From NCBI GenBank assembly GCA_030612185.1, contig JAUWOI010000122.1, positions 1 to 9,770 of the forward strand: 9,770 nt of DNA, read 5' to 3'. Shown in pieces: positions 1-6,419 of the stretch. The notes below the pieces were generated by a model. The model saw only the letters and a list, made by a program, of their open reading frames with translations, was not told where the DNA came from and did no database searches. A program made the position numbers and the translations under genes. The DNA is from Anaerolineae bacterium. GTDB taxonomy: Bacteria; Chloroflexota; Anaerolineae; B4-G1. How positions within the stretch are numbered: position 1 is the first letter of the stretch; every line of letters starts with the position of its first letter.

Positions 1-305
1 TGAACTTGAGACATATACAGCTCCAGAGGTGAAGGACATGGGTGTTTTACAGCTTACTTGCACACCAGAGATAGGTTACGCGACAGTCCCCAATATACTT
101 ACTAACCAGAGAGGTGAAAGGTTCACGCCATGGCACACGGATTTCCCTAAAGCAGTAGCATCTGGCAAGTATTCCGTATGGGACGCCGGTTGCTTTGAAG
201 GCCTGAGAACCCCTATCTACTCATTCCAGACCTCGCCCCTATCGTTATCCCAGAGTTCTGTGGAGACAACTTCTTCACTGACTCGATTGCCTTGCCCCGT
301 GTCCT
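1..305. other. Unassigned, less GC-rich segment at the left edge
   Basis: I find no gene I can support here. One forward frame is open from base 2 to the stop at 344-346, but it runs 41 bases into the 3' end of the antitoxin gene on the other strand. It has low GC at third positions, its product matches nothing I recognise, and it turns Ser/Thr/Pro-rich where it nears and overlaps the antitoxin. It could be the 3' end of a gene entering from the left or simply non-coding. The segment is visibly less GC-rich than the transporter genes to the right, which fits a region of different origin. Two similar short tracts (CCAGAGGTGAAGG near 23 and CCAGAGAGGTGAAAGG near 106) are the only internal repetition seen. 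Confidence 0.4.
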
Positions 306-569
306 CTACACCTGTGTCAGGATCTTCTCCCTCAACCAGGAATTGATAAGCACCACCGACGGGACTTGCCTCGATAAAGCAATTTCGGTCAGCCTATCGG
401 CAAGATTCCTGTCAAGAGCGAACAAGTGTGTTCGTCTCTTGATGTCCACTTCGAAGTGGGCCTCGGGCATTTGATCCCAGTATTCACCCAGGTCGTGGGT
501 GTCGAAGAACTCTACGAGTGCATCGAGGGATGCAAAGTGGGGCATGGACTCGGTCTTACTTTCTGCCAT
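306..569 (-). CDS. CopG/BrnA-type antitoxin of a BrnT toxin-antitoxin pair
   Basis: This 87-residue protein is probably the antitoxin that binds and neutralises the BrnT-like toxin encoded just upstream, and that represses their shared promoter. Residues about 21-37 carry the pattern FFDTHDLGEYWDQMPEA, typical of the CopG antitoxin family (Phe...Asp-Thr-His-Asp...Tyr-Trp), which contacts the toxin. Residues about 44-84 (a basic start, RRTHLFALD, then RNLADRLTEIALSRQVP and INSWLREK) fit a ribbon-helix-helix DNA-binding fold. The ATG overlaps the last 14 bases of the toxin gene, and a purine-rich GGAGAGAAGG precedes it, so translation is probably coupled. Toxin-first order is usual for BrnT/BrnA systems. 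Family assignment is by eye. BrnA and CopG-antitoxin are neighbouring families and I cannot separate them firmly. Confidence 0.85.
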   Translation of the reverse strand: MAESKTESMPHFASLDALVEFFDTHDLGEYWDQMPEAHFEVDIKRRTHLFALDRNLADRLTEIALSRQVPSVVLINSWLREKILTQV

Positions 570-840
570 ATTGCCTTCTCTCCTTCCTCGCCATATCTCT
601 GGCGCTCAATATCAACGCTTCTTTTGTCCTCTTGTAGATGAAGAGGACGGACAAGTATCGTCCGGCATCGGTTTGTCCCAGTGCCAGGTATACATCCTCG
701 CCCTCCCGTTCTCCTTTTTCTATGAAGCGGAACTTTGGTTTGCCGCCGAGGACTTCCTCGACCTCATCAGTTTCGACATGGTGTTTGAAGGCGAGTTTGT
801 CCACAATGTCTCTCAGCCAGATGATACCTTCGATCTTCAT
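556..840 (-). CDS. brnT: BrnT-like ribonuclease toxin
   Basis: This 94-residue protein resembles the BrnT family, small RelE-fold ribonuclease toxins that cut RNA in the cytoplasm and arrest growth. Visible family features are an early segment with FKHHVETDEVEEVLGG (about residues 18-33), the central strand pattern VYLALGQTDAGRYLSVLF (50-67), and the closing ILSARDMARKERRQY (77-91), which matches the Ile-Ser-Ala-Arg...Glu-Arg-x-x-Tyr ending of BrnT. Length is normal and no interruption is seen. The ATG has AAGGAG five bases upstream, and a near-consensus promoter lies about 90 bases further up. The gene overlaps the antitoxin gene by 14 bp. It appears intact, and so possibly active, but family members vary and activity cannot be read from the sequence. 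Confidence 0.82.
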   Translation of the reverse strand: MKIEGIIWLRDIVDKLAFKHHVETDEVEEVLGGKPKFRFIEKGEREGEDVYLALGQTDAGRYLSVLFIYKRTKEALILSARDMARKERRQYGRK

Positions 841-846
841 TCAGTC

Positions 847-852
847 TCCTTG
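847..852 (-). promoter_or_regulatory. Ribosome binding site of the BrnT-like gene
   Basis: AAGGAG reads on the minus strand six to one bases short of a five-to-six-base spacer before the ATG at 840. It supports this start for the toxin gene. Confidence 0.7.
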
Positions 853-932
853 ACGATCATCGGCAACCCAGCAGCGTATAGCACTGATAGATACTATGAG
901 GACGTGGCGGGTTCATGCTTGGCTGCAGGTTG

Positions 933-961
933 AGTATAGCACACCTCAAGGGGGCTGTCAA
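933..961 (-). promoter_or_regulatory. Sigma-70-type promoter of the toxin-antitoxin pair
   Basis: The minus strand reads TTGACA (961-956, a perfect -35 box), exactly 17 bases of spacer, then TATACT (938-933, five of six matches to TATAAT). The predicted transcript would start near 926, leaving a leader of about 85 bases before the toxin ATG at 840. A short inverted repeat, TTGAG (930-934) and CTCAA (945-949), brackets the -10 box and could be the antitoxin's operator. Its arms are only 5 bp, so that part is speculative. This is the only strong promoter I see in the window. Confidence 0.75.
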
Positions 962-1056
962 AAACTGGCTGGCGGGGACGCCTGTGGATGGTTGCGAGGA
1001 GAAAAAAGCGGATGGTTCCCCTGTAGCGGTTGGTCGTCCGGCTCGCTTATATTAAC

Positions 1057-1173
1057 TCAACTGACACCGGCATAGCAGGCCGCGCCGCTCAAGTCGGCTT
1101 CGCCGCGCCTGTAAGCGGCGATGGCCTGCTCCAGATGTGTTTGCCGACTGCGCCTGGTGCACCTGTGGCTCAT
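1057..1173 (-). pseudogene. Remnant of a UPF0175/VapB-like antitoxin gene
   Basis: A 38-codon frame opens with an ATG that overlaps the stop of the peptidase gene (ATGA, 4 bp) and ends in TGA at 1059-1057. Residues about 14-38 read LEQAIAAYRRGEADLSGAAC then YAGVS. This resembles the UPF0175 antitoxin core, where Leu...Ala...Tyr-Arg-x-Gly-x-(Ile/Leu)-Ser...Ala-Ala-x-x-Ala-Gly-Val-Ser leads into a further helix. Here the frame stops right after Gly-Val-Ser, and the 13 preceding residues are Arg-rich with no family resemblance, so both ends of the domain are missing. I read it as a decayed fragment. Alternatively it is an unrelated short peptide, or purely non-coding, since much of it lies inside a palindrome (1074-1130). 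Confidence 0.5.
1074..1130. repeat. Imperfect palindrome downstream of the peptidase gene
   Basis: AGCAGGCC (1074-1081) pairs with GGCCTGCT (1123-1130), and inside it GCCGCT (1084-1089) pairs with AGCGGC (1114-1119). The loop holds a further small hairpin, CGGC-TTC-GCCG (1095-1105). It starts about 40 bases after the peptidase stop, so it could end or stabilise that transcript, but no T-run follows on the minus strand. It also coincides with the antitoxin-like remnant, and part of the symmetry may be chance in GC-rich DNA. Confidence 0.5.
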
Positions 1174-2513
1174 ACGGACCGCGGACGGGCGAGTACCCAG
1201 GCGAGTGTCACCAGCAACACTGTGCTAGAAGAAACACAGCAGGTGAACGAGGGGGGCATGCTGACAGGGGAAGGCGTGGGCGACGCTGCGGTGGGGGTGA
1301 CCGGGACCGAGGTCGCAGTAGCAGCGGGCCTACCGCGGGGCGCGGTGGGCAGGGGAATAGGGGCGATCGTCATCGGGGCCAGCATCATCGGCGTGGGAAT
1401 CGTATCTACCGGGTAGCCCAGCCACTCCCGCCAGGCCATCTCGAACTCAATCAGATTCATACCGAGCGTCAGTTGCAGTGTCTCCTCCATCGGATGGTTG
1501 TCGGCCAGCGTCAGGATCACCTCGCCCAGTTTCTGTTCGCCGTAGGCATCGGCGATGAAGGCAACGAGGCTGTACGTCTCGGCGTACCAGAGGCTAATTG
1601 CGTCGTGGGCCAGGCCACTGGCCTGTGTGCCCATGTGTCGCAGCGGGATCAGTTCGCCGTCGGCGGCCGCTTCTGTGACAAGGGCCTTCTCACGACTGTG
1701 ATCGGTGCGCGCGTTGTAGACGGCGATGCCCTCGTTGAACCAGGTGGGTACCCGCACCCACGTGTCACGGAAGATCTCATTATAGAAGACGTGGGCCAAT
1801 TCGTGAGGTACCACGTCGTAAATGAGCCAGTCCCGGCTGATGCCCTGCTGGACTGTGATGCCGGAGAATGCCTGCCCACCGACCCAGTCCTGGCAAGAGT
1901 TGGGAGCGTAGAGGGCACAAAAATCACGGTGGTTATTGTAGATGACGACGCGAGCCGTGCGATCGGTCGTGACACCGGTGACAGAGGCGACGTGATCGTA
2001 CCCCTCGGCGGCGGCCTCGAACAGCGCCTCGCCCAAATCGGCTGGCCGGTCGTACCAGTAGACGATCACGCGCTCGTTGCCTAGTGACTGCCAGTCGTGG
2101 GTGTAGTCAACGTACTCGGTACGCGCCGGTGTAGTGATGAGTTCATTCCCGGCGCTGTCAATAATGTGCCAATAGTAGGTGATTTCGATAAATGGCGGTA
2201 CAGTATCGCCGCCGGTGTTCCAGACGTGGGTGAGAGTCACTTCGGCGGCGGGGGCGAATGGTTCGGGACGACCAACCCACTCCGTCTCGTTCCATCCGAC
2301 CTGGTAGAATAGGGCAGCATCCACGATGTCCCCGGCATCACTGCGCACCTGGATGGTGAAAGTAAGATCGTCGGGGAAGTGGCTCTCGACCGACTGAGAG
2401 ATGACCTGGATGGCGGGGAGCGGTGCTCCAGTGACCGGCACTACAAGCAGCAGGATGATGATAAGAGAGAAGGCTATTCTTGACACCTGGTGGCCCTGTT
2501 CCACATTATACAT
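1170..2513 (-). CDS. Secreted membrane-anchored metallopeptidase (peptidase MA-like, gluzincin)
   Basis: This protein of about 447 residues is a predicted zinc metallopeptidase acting outside the membrane. A hydrophobic signal segment (about residues 13-30, ending VTGA) leads into a beta-rich region (35-140), then a gluzincin core. HELAH (237-241) supplies two zinc-binding histidines and the catalytic Glu238. WFNEGIAVY (258-266) supplies the likely third ligand, Glu261. This matches the peptidase MA-like pattern. From about 370 comes a Pro/Thr-rich linker, then a hydrophobic stretch (about 430-442) and a short basic tail, an anchor typical of surface proteins in Chloroflexota. The ATG at 2513 lacks a good ribosome site, and an exact TATAAT (minus strand, 2510-2505) overlaps it. 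The GTG at 2486, just before SRIAFSLIIILLL, is a credible alternative start. The substrate is unknown. Confidence 0.85.
   Translation of the reverse strand: MYNVEQGHQVSRIAFSLIIILLLVVPVTGAPLPAIQVISQSVESHFPDDLTFTIQVRSDAGDIVDAALFYQVGWNETEWVGRPEPFAPAAEVTLTHVWNTGGDTVPPFIEITYYWHIIDSAGNELITTPARTEYVDYTHDWQSLGNERVIVYWYDRPADLGEALFEAAAEGYDHVASVTGVTTDRTARVVIYNNHRDFCALYAPNSCQDWVGGQAFSGITVQQGISRDWLIYDVVPHELAHVFYNEIFRDTWVRVPTWFNEGIAVYNARTDHSREKALVTEAAADGELIPLRHMGTQASGLAHDAISLWYAETYSLVAFIADAYGEQKLGEVILTLADNHPMEETLQLTLGMNLIEFEMAWREWLGYPVDTIPTPMMLAPMTIAPIPLPTAPRGRPAATATSVPVTPTAASPTPSPVSMPPSFTCCVSSSTVLLVTLAWVLARPRSV
2505..2510 (-). promoter_or_regulatory. Possible -10 box at the peptidase start
   Basis: The minus strand carries an exact TATAAT here, overlapping the first annotatable codons of the peptidase gene. 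No convincing -35 hexamer lies 16-18 bases upstream. If it is used, transcription would start about ten bases upstream of the GTG at 2486, which would favour that codon as the true start. Confidence 0.3.
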
Positions 2514-2578
2514 TACGCAAAGTATCCTACACCAAAATGCGCAAAAGGCAACCCTGTGCCGCTACTGCCGCACACCGC

Positions 2579-4957
2579 TTACCTGGAACTGAGCACCATC
2601 AGGTAGTGAGCCACCGTCCGCCCGGCCTCCGCCAGCAACTCTGGGTCCAGGTGATCCAGCGTGTCGGCCGGCGTACCGGAGAGATCGTCTCCCAGCCGGG
2701 TCACAGCCACGCCCTGGTAGGAGTCGTGGACTCGCGGATCACTCCTACGCAGGCGGCTGTAGTTGGAGACGAAGAAGAATCGCCATTCGTCCAGCTTCTC
2801 TGTGCGTGCCCCGAAACGCCGTGCACCCTGGTCGAAGGCGCGGGCCAAGCCGGACCCCGCTTCCAACCGAGCCAAGCGCGGTTCGCCTGCTCCGACCCCG
2901 TGGAGGATCACCACCGTCCAGATATCTGAACGACTGGTCGGTAAGGCGGGGAAGATGACGAACTCACTTCCCCCCATCTCATCAAGAGCTGCAAAGACTA
3001 TCGTCCGCTTAGGTACAAACTCCAGGTCGTGCATCAGCCGAGCTGTCTCCAGCATCACGGCGACCCCACTGGCGTTCTCGTCTGCGCCGGGGAAGATCGC
3101 TCCATCCTGTGGAGGCGGCCCGGTGTAGGTAGCGGCCACCAGGATACGCTCTCCCCGGCTTTCCATGTCTGAACCGGGGATGTAGCCAACGACATTGGTC
3201 GCCGGCACCTCTTCGTAGACCAGGCCATACGTCAGCCGCACCTGCAGACCGGTGTGCAGCACAACCTGCTCCCCTGCTTCCATTTTTGCCTGGAGTTCCT
3301 CCATGTCCACCCCTACCTCCGCCAGCAGTTGGCGGGCGGAGGATTCTCCGATGAGGAGGTTAGGAAAGGAAGGCAATCCGGTTAATCTGGCGTAGCTGGT
3401 TTGCTCGAAGGGTGGAGGTTGGTCGCCGTGCGCCAACTCGTCGTCGGGCACCAGGCGGAGGATCGCCTGAAAGGGCATGTAGCCGGTCCACGGGCGGTAC
3501 ACATCTGCCTCGGGGTCGAGCACCAGCAGAACTGCTCCCTCTAGCCCTACCACCACTTCGCGGCTTCCGTCCTCTACCACCACCAGTTCTCCCTTCGTGC
3601 TCCCCTCCGCGTGGAAGGCCTGCCAGGGGTCAAATGAGACGCCATCGGTGAGCCGCAGTTGCGGTTCCCCGCCCACGTCCAGCACTTCCAGGGTCGGCGC
3701 GGCGGTGACCCGTCCACGGGTGGCGGTGTAGGTCTGGAAATGGCTATTATCGGTCGTGATGGGGGTTAATCCCGCCATGGTGGTCAATCCCGCCTGCTCG
3801 AACTGGGAGACAATGTAGTCAGCGGCCTGGGCTGCACCAGCCCCGCCGGTGGGCCGCCCCTCCAACTCAGGTTGGGTGAGGTAGGCGATATCGTCCCAGG
3901 CCCGGTCCACGTCGAACTGGCCGACCAACTTTGCGAACTGGGCCTCGACGCCGGCGTTTTGCAGGAGAGCGCGAGCGCCCAGGAGAAGCAGCGCGACTAC
4001 CAAAAGGAAGCGGATCACCGACCAGCCACTGGGATGAAACCGTCCCCGCTCGATGAATCGTTGCAGGCCATAACCGAAAAGGTTGAAGCCCAGGATGGCG
4101 ACGAAGAAGGCCAGCGCTGGGGCCAGGGGGAACCAGGGGTACGAGCGGAACCAACGCCAGGAGGAGCCCAGCATCGCCCCCCAGTCGGGCACATCAAAGT
4201 AGTGTTGCGTCCCCAAATTCGCTAAGTCAGAGACAGTGCGCCCGCCGCCGATGAAGAGTTGGACGAAGCCCAGTTCCCCCAGCAGGAGCAGCGCGGCCCC
4301 CATCTCCAGCGCCGCCAGGGCCAGGAGGGTCGGCAGGAGGTTGGACAGGACGTGGCGGCTGAGGATGCTGGCTGAGTTGAGCCCCACCGCTCTCGCGGCC
4401 ATGATGTAGAGTTTGTTGCGGATGGTCAGGACGTGGCCTCGCACGATCTGGGCGACTTCCCCCCAACCGACCACTGAGAGGGCCACGACGAAGGCAACCT
4501 GCCCCCGGCGGACGCCGATGGCAAAGACCACCAGCATGGCCAGGATCAGGCCGGGGATGGCCGCCAGGAGCTCGGTGACGGCGGCTACGGCTCGATCAAA
4601 GAGGCTCCCCGGCCACCAGCCAGCGAAGGTGCCAAGTATAAGCCCCAGCAGCAGCCGCACGACGGTGGCGACGAAGGCCATGATCAGGGTCACTCTGGCT
4701 CCGTAGAGGAGCAGGGAAAGCTGATCCCGCCCCTGATCGTCCGTTCCCAACGGGTAGAGATCGCTGGGGGGGAAAGGCGCTTTGTGCAGTTCCCCATCAA
4801 TCCATTGTATACGCTTCACCAGGTAGGGGTTGTGGGGAGCCAACTCCGGCCCCAGAACGGCTACCAGGACGAGGAGGACGACCAGTAGCGAGCCTATGAT
4901 GAAATAGGGTTCCTGTACCGCCCTGCTCAGCCGCTGCCAGAAGGTTAGAGGTTTCAT
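2579..4957 (-). CDS. Fusion of a DppC-like ABC permease with an extracytoplasmic M28-peptidase-like domain
   Basis: This 792-residue protein joins two normally separate proteins. Residues about 18-305 are a DppC/OppC-type permease: first membrane helix at 18-40, LGTDDQGRD at 70-78, membrane core, and an EAA-type loop (about 184-203, AARAVGLNSASILSRH) that would contact an ATPase. An extra helix (about 313-332) then carries the chain outside. Residues about 355-790 follow the M28 aminopeptidase plan (GRPTGGAGAAQAADYIVSQF, an apparent PA-type insertion near 430-580, GADENASGVA, RTIVFAALDEMGGSEF, GTPADTLDHLDP). By eye, most catalytic positions have changed: Thr610 for the first His, Glu627 for the bridging Asp, Asp659 for the base Glu, His686 for Asp and Gly761 for the last His. 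Only Glu660 is standard, so peptidase activity is doubtful. The ATG overlaps the upstream stop by 4 bp, with GGAGG ten bases ahead. The open frame extends to 5128, but that extension lies inside the upstream gene. Confidence 0.88.
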   Translation of the reverse strand: MKPLTFWQRLSRAVQEPYFIIGSLLVVLLVLVAVLGPELAPHNPYLVKRIQWIDGELHKAPFPPSDLYPLGTDDQGRDQLSLLLYGARVTLIMAFVATVVRLLLGLILGTFAGWWPGSLFDRAVAAVTELLAAIPGLILAMLVVFAIGVRRGQVAFVVALSVVGWGEVAQIVRGHVLTIRNKLYIMAARAVGLNSASILSRHVLSNLLPTLLALAALEMGAALLLLGELGFVQLFIGGGRTVSDLANLGTQHYFDVPDWGAMLGSSWRWFRSYPWFPLAPALAFFVAILGFNLFGYGLQRFIERGRFHPSGWSVIRFLLVVALLLLGARALLQNAGVEAQFAKLVGQFDVDRAWDDIAYLTQPELEGRPTGGAGAAQAADYIVSQFEQAGLTTMAGLTPITTDNSHFQTYTATRGRVTAAPTLEVLDVGGEPQLRLTDGVSFDPWQAFHAEGSTKGELVVVEDGSREVVVGLEGAVLLVLDPEADVYRPWTGYMPFQAILRLVPDDELAHGDQPPPFEQTSYARLTGLPSFPNLLIGESSARQLLAEVGVDMEELQAKMEAGEQVVLHTGLQVRLTYGLVYEEVPATNVVGYIPGSDMESRGERILVAATYTGPPPQDGAIFPGADENASGVAVMLETARLMHDLEFVPKRTIVFAALDEMGGSEFVIFPALPTSRSDIWTVVILHGVGAGEPRLARLEAGSGLARAFDQGARRFGARTEKLDEWRFFFVSNYSRLRRSDPRVHDSYQGVAVTRLGDDLSGTPADTLDHLDPELLAEAGRTVAHYLMVLSSR

Positions 4958-5862
4958 ACTGCGCCGCCCTCCGAGGTCCGCAGCCGGGGGTCCACCAGCG
5001 GGTAGAGGGCCTCCAGCAGCAGGTTGACCAGGACGAAGAGAAGGATGAAGGGTAGGGTCATCCCGATCACCGCAGTGGTATCCTGGGTCTGGATGGACTT
5101 CAGGAGGCGCAGGCCGATCCCTGGCCAATTAAAGATGTGCTCGACGATGGGGAGGACTGCCAGGCTGAAGCGAAGGGAGACCCCCACGGTGGTCAGGATG
5201 GGCACCCCCGCGTTGCGCAGCACGTGCCGCAGGAGGATCAGGCTGGGTCTCAGTCCTTTGGCTATGGCGGTGCGGATGTAGTCGGACTCCAAGATCTCCA
5301 CCAGGGCGTTGAAACTGAGGCGTGTCACGGCAGCGGCGGGGCGGGCTGCCAGTACCAGTGCAGGCAGGAGCAGGTGTAAGTCCCACCCAAAGCCGGAGAT
5401 GGGGATAAGATGCCTGCCGGTGTTCTGGTACAGCCAGACGCCGAACCAGATCAAGAGAATGGCGGCGAAGAAGCTGGGGGTGGAGATGCCCAGCACAGAG
5501 GCGAAGAGCAGCAGCTCGGAGAAACGGCTGGCTCGCCGGAGGGCAGCGGCAATCGCCAGGCTGAGGCCCACCAGCGTGGCCAGCGTCAGCGCGAAGGCCA
5601 GCAGACCCAGGGACTTTGGTAGAGCGCGGCCCAATTCAGTGGTCACGGGCGTCCCCGCGATGGCGCGGTGGCCGGACGAGATGACCCCCAGGTCGCCATG
5701 GGCCAGGCCCTTCAGGTAATCGGCCGTGAAGCCAGCAGCGGAGGGGACGGCCGACGGCAGGTTTCCCTCCTGCCCCAGGTCTATGGCCAGTGCCACCAGG
5801 AAGACCAGGGCGATCAAGAGTATGGGTATAGAAAGGAGCCGCCAAGTCAAGCGCAGAAGCAC
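4954..5862 (-). CDS. Divergent DppB-like ABC transporter permease
   Basis: This is a membrane subunit of the peptide/nickel ABC family (BPD_transp_1), partner of the fused permease that follows with a 4-bp overlap. From the chosen GTG start it has 302 residues: an N-terminal helix (LSIPILLIALVFLVALAI), an external loop containing DYLKGLAHGDLG, five more helices, and the EAA loop (about 194-216, ESDYIRTAIAKGLRPSLILL) that docks an ATPase. The NWPGIG motif and the C-terminal YPLVDPRLR are family hallmarks. I chose GTG at 5862 because GGAGG lies five bases upstream and the product then begins VLLRLTWRLL, as in relatives. The ATG at 5874 is possible but has no ribosome site. It is more divergent than the DppB gene at the right edge. 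The substrate is unknown. Confidence 0.88.
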   Translation of the reverse strand: MLLRLTWRLLSIPILLIALVFLVALAIDLGQEGNLPSAVPSAAGFTADYLKGLAHGDLGVISSGHRAIAGTPVTTELGRALPKSLGLLAFALTLATLVGLSLAIAAALRRASRFSELLLFASVLGISTPSFFAAILLIWFGVWLYQNTGRHLIPISGFGWDLHLLLPALVLAARPAAAVTRLSFNALVEILESDYIRTAIAKGLRPSLILLRHVLRNAGVPILTTVGVSLRFSLAVLPIVEHIFNWPGIGLRLLKSIQTQDTTAVIGMTLPFILLFVLVNLLLEALYPLVDPRLRTSEGGAV

Positions 5863-5867
5863 ATTCA

Positions 5868-5872
5868 CCTCC
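5868..5872 (-). promoter_or_regulatory. Shine-Dalgarno that decides the DppB-like start
   Basis: GGAGG on the minus strand sits five bases before a GTG at 5862. It lies inside the first codons of the longer reading that would start at the ATG at 5874. This spacing favours the GTG. Confidence 0.6.
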
Positions 5873-5884
5873 ATATTGGTATAC

Positions 5885-6412
5885 TCATTCCCTGGTTATG
5901 GTACCACCAGTCCATTCGCCGACGAATTCTTGATCGGAGATGGAGCCATTGGCCCACACCTCCAGGCTGGCCCCGTCAATGATGATCACTCTAAGCCCCA
6001 CCTCGCTCTCTCCACCAGGCACAACAGCCAGGCGTATTCCGCCATTGATAGGAGGTTGGACCCTCGCCATAACCCGGGCCACGGCTAGAGCGACGAGCAC
6101 CGTCTGGGGCTGAAAGGCGCGATCATCAACGGCGTAGGAACTGGAGTAGCGGATGGATGCCCACCGTGGCTCTCCCGCTATTGTGATCCTCAAGGTATGG
6201 AGAGCGACTCCGCGAGCAGCCACCCCCTCTCTAGCCAGCGCGATGGCTTCGGCGTCCGTCAGAGGAACAGGCGTGGGCGTCCGAGTGTGAGCAGGGGTCA
6301 GAGTAGCGGTCGGGAGCGGGGCGCTCGTGGGAGTTGTCGGGGGGGACTGGCAGGCCACGCCCAGCCAGCCAAGGAGGCAGAGGGCCACGCCGACAGCGGC
6401 AAGGGACTTCAT
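5885..6412 (-). CDS. Small lipoprotein of unknown function
   Basis: This 175-residue protein is unrecognised but is clearly exported. A hydrophobic signal (residues 3-20) ends in GVAC, placing a lipid-modified Cys at 21. A Pro/Thr-rich linker follows (about 23-50) and then a compact domain of about 125 residues (starting LTDAEAIALAREGVAARGV, ending near EWTGG). The domain mixes one or two helices with several beta strands (LHTLRITIAG, GLRVIIIDGASLEVW). The reading frame continues upstream to 6496, but the ATG at 6412 starts directly at a lipoprotein signal peptide and lies seven bases after the upstream stop, with GGGGTGA overlapping that stop as ribosome site. The DppB-like gene follows within about 10-22 bases. 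It may be an accessory or sensory lipoprotein of that transporter; this is from position only. Confidence 0.82.
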   Translation of the reverse strand: MKSLAAVGVALCLLGWLGVACQSPPTTPTSAPLPTATLTPAHTRTPTPVPLTDAEAIALAREGVAARGVALHTLRITIAGEPRWASIRYSSSYAVDDRAFQPQTVLVALAVARVMARVQPPINGGIRLAVVPGGESEVGLRVIIIDGASLEVWANGSISDQEFVGEWTGGTITRE

Positions 6413-6419
6413 CCCGTAA

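Noticed and set aside
29..346. Forward open frame of 105 codons at the left edge
   Set aside because: It has no ribosome site, an unrecognisable product, low-complexity Ser/Thr/Pro toward its end, and overlap with the well-supported antitoxin gene. It is kept only as an unassigned segment.
499..933. Forward open frame of 144 codons across the toxin-antitoxin pair
   Set aside because: It is antisense to both family-matching genes, and its product has no recognisable pattern.
1137..2084. Forward open frame of 315 codons opposite the peptidase
   Set aside because: It is rich in Arg, Gly and His in the way antisense frames of GC-rich genes are. The minus strand carries HELAH and the matching peptidase features.
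2480..2509. TTGACA followed by CATTAT on the plus strand
   Set aside because: The spacing is 18 bases with a weak -10 box, and no plus-strand gene lies downstream. It is probably chance within the peptidase signal-peptide codons.
4958..5128. Upstream extension of the permease-M28 fusion by 57 codons
   Set aside because: The extension lies within the 3' end of the DppB-like gene and reads as Pro/Arg-rich shadow. The ATG at 4957 has a ribosome site and begins a normal DppC N-terminus.
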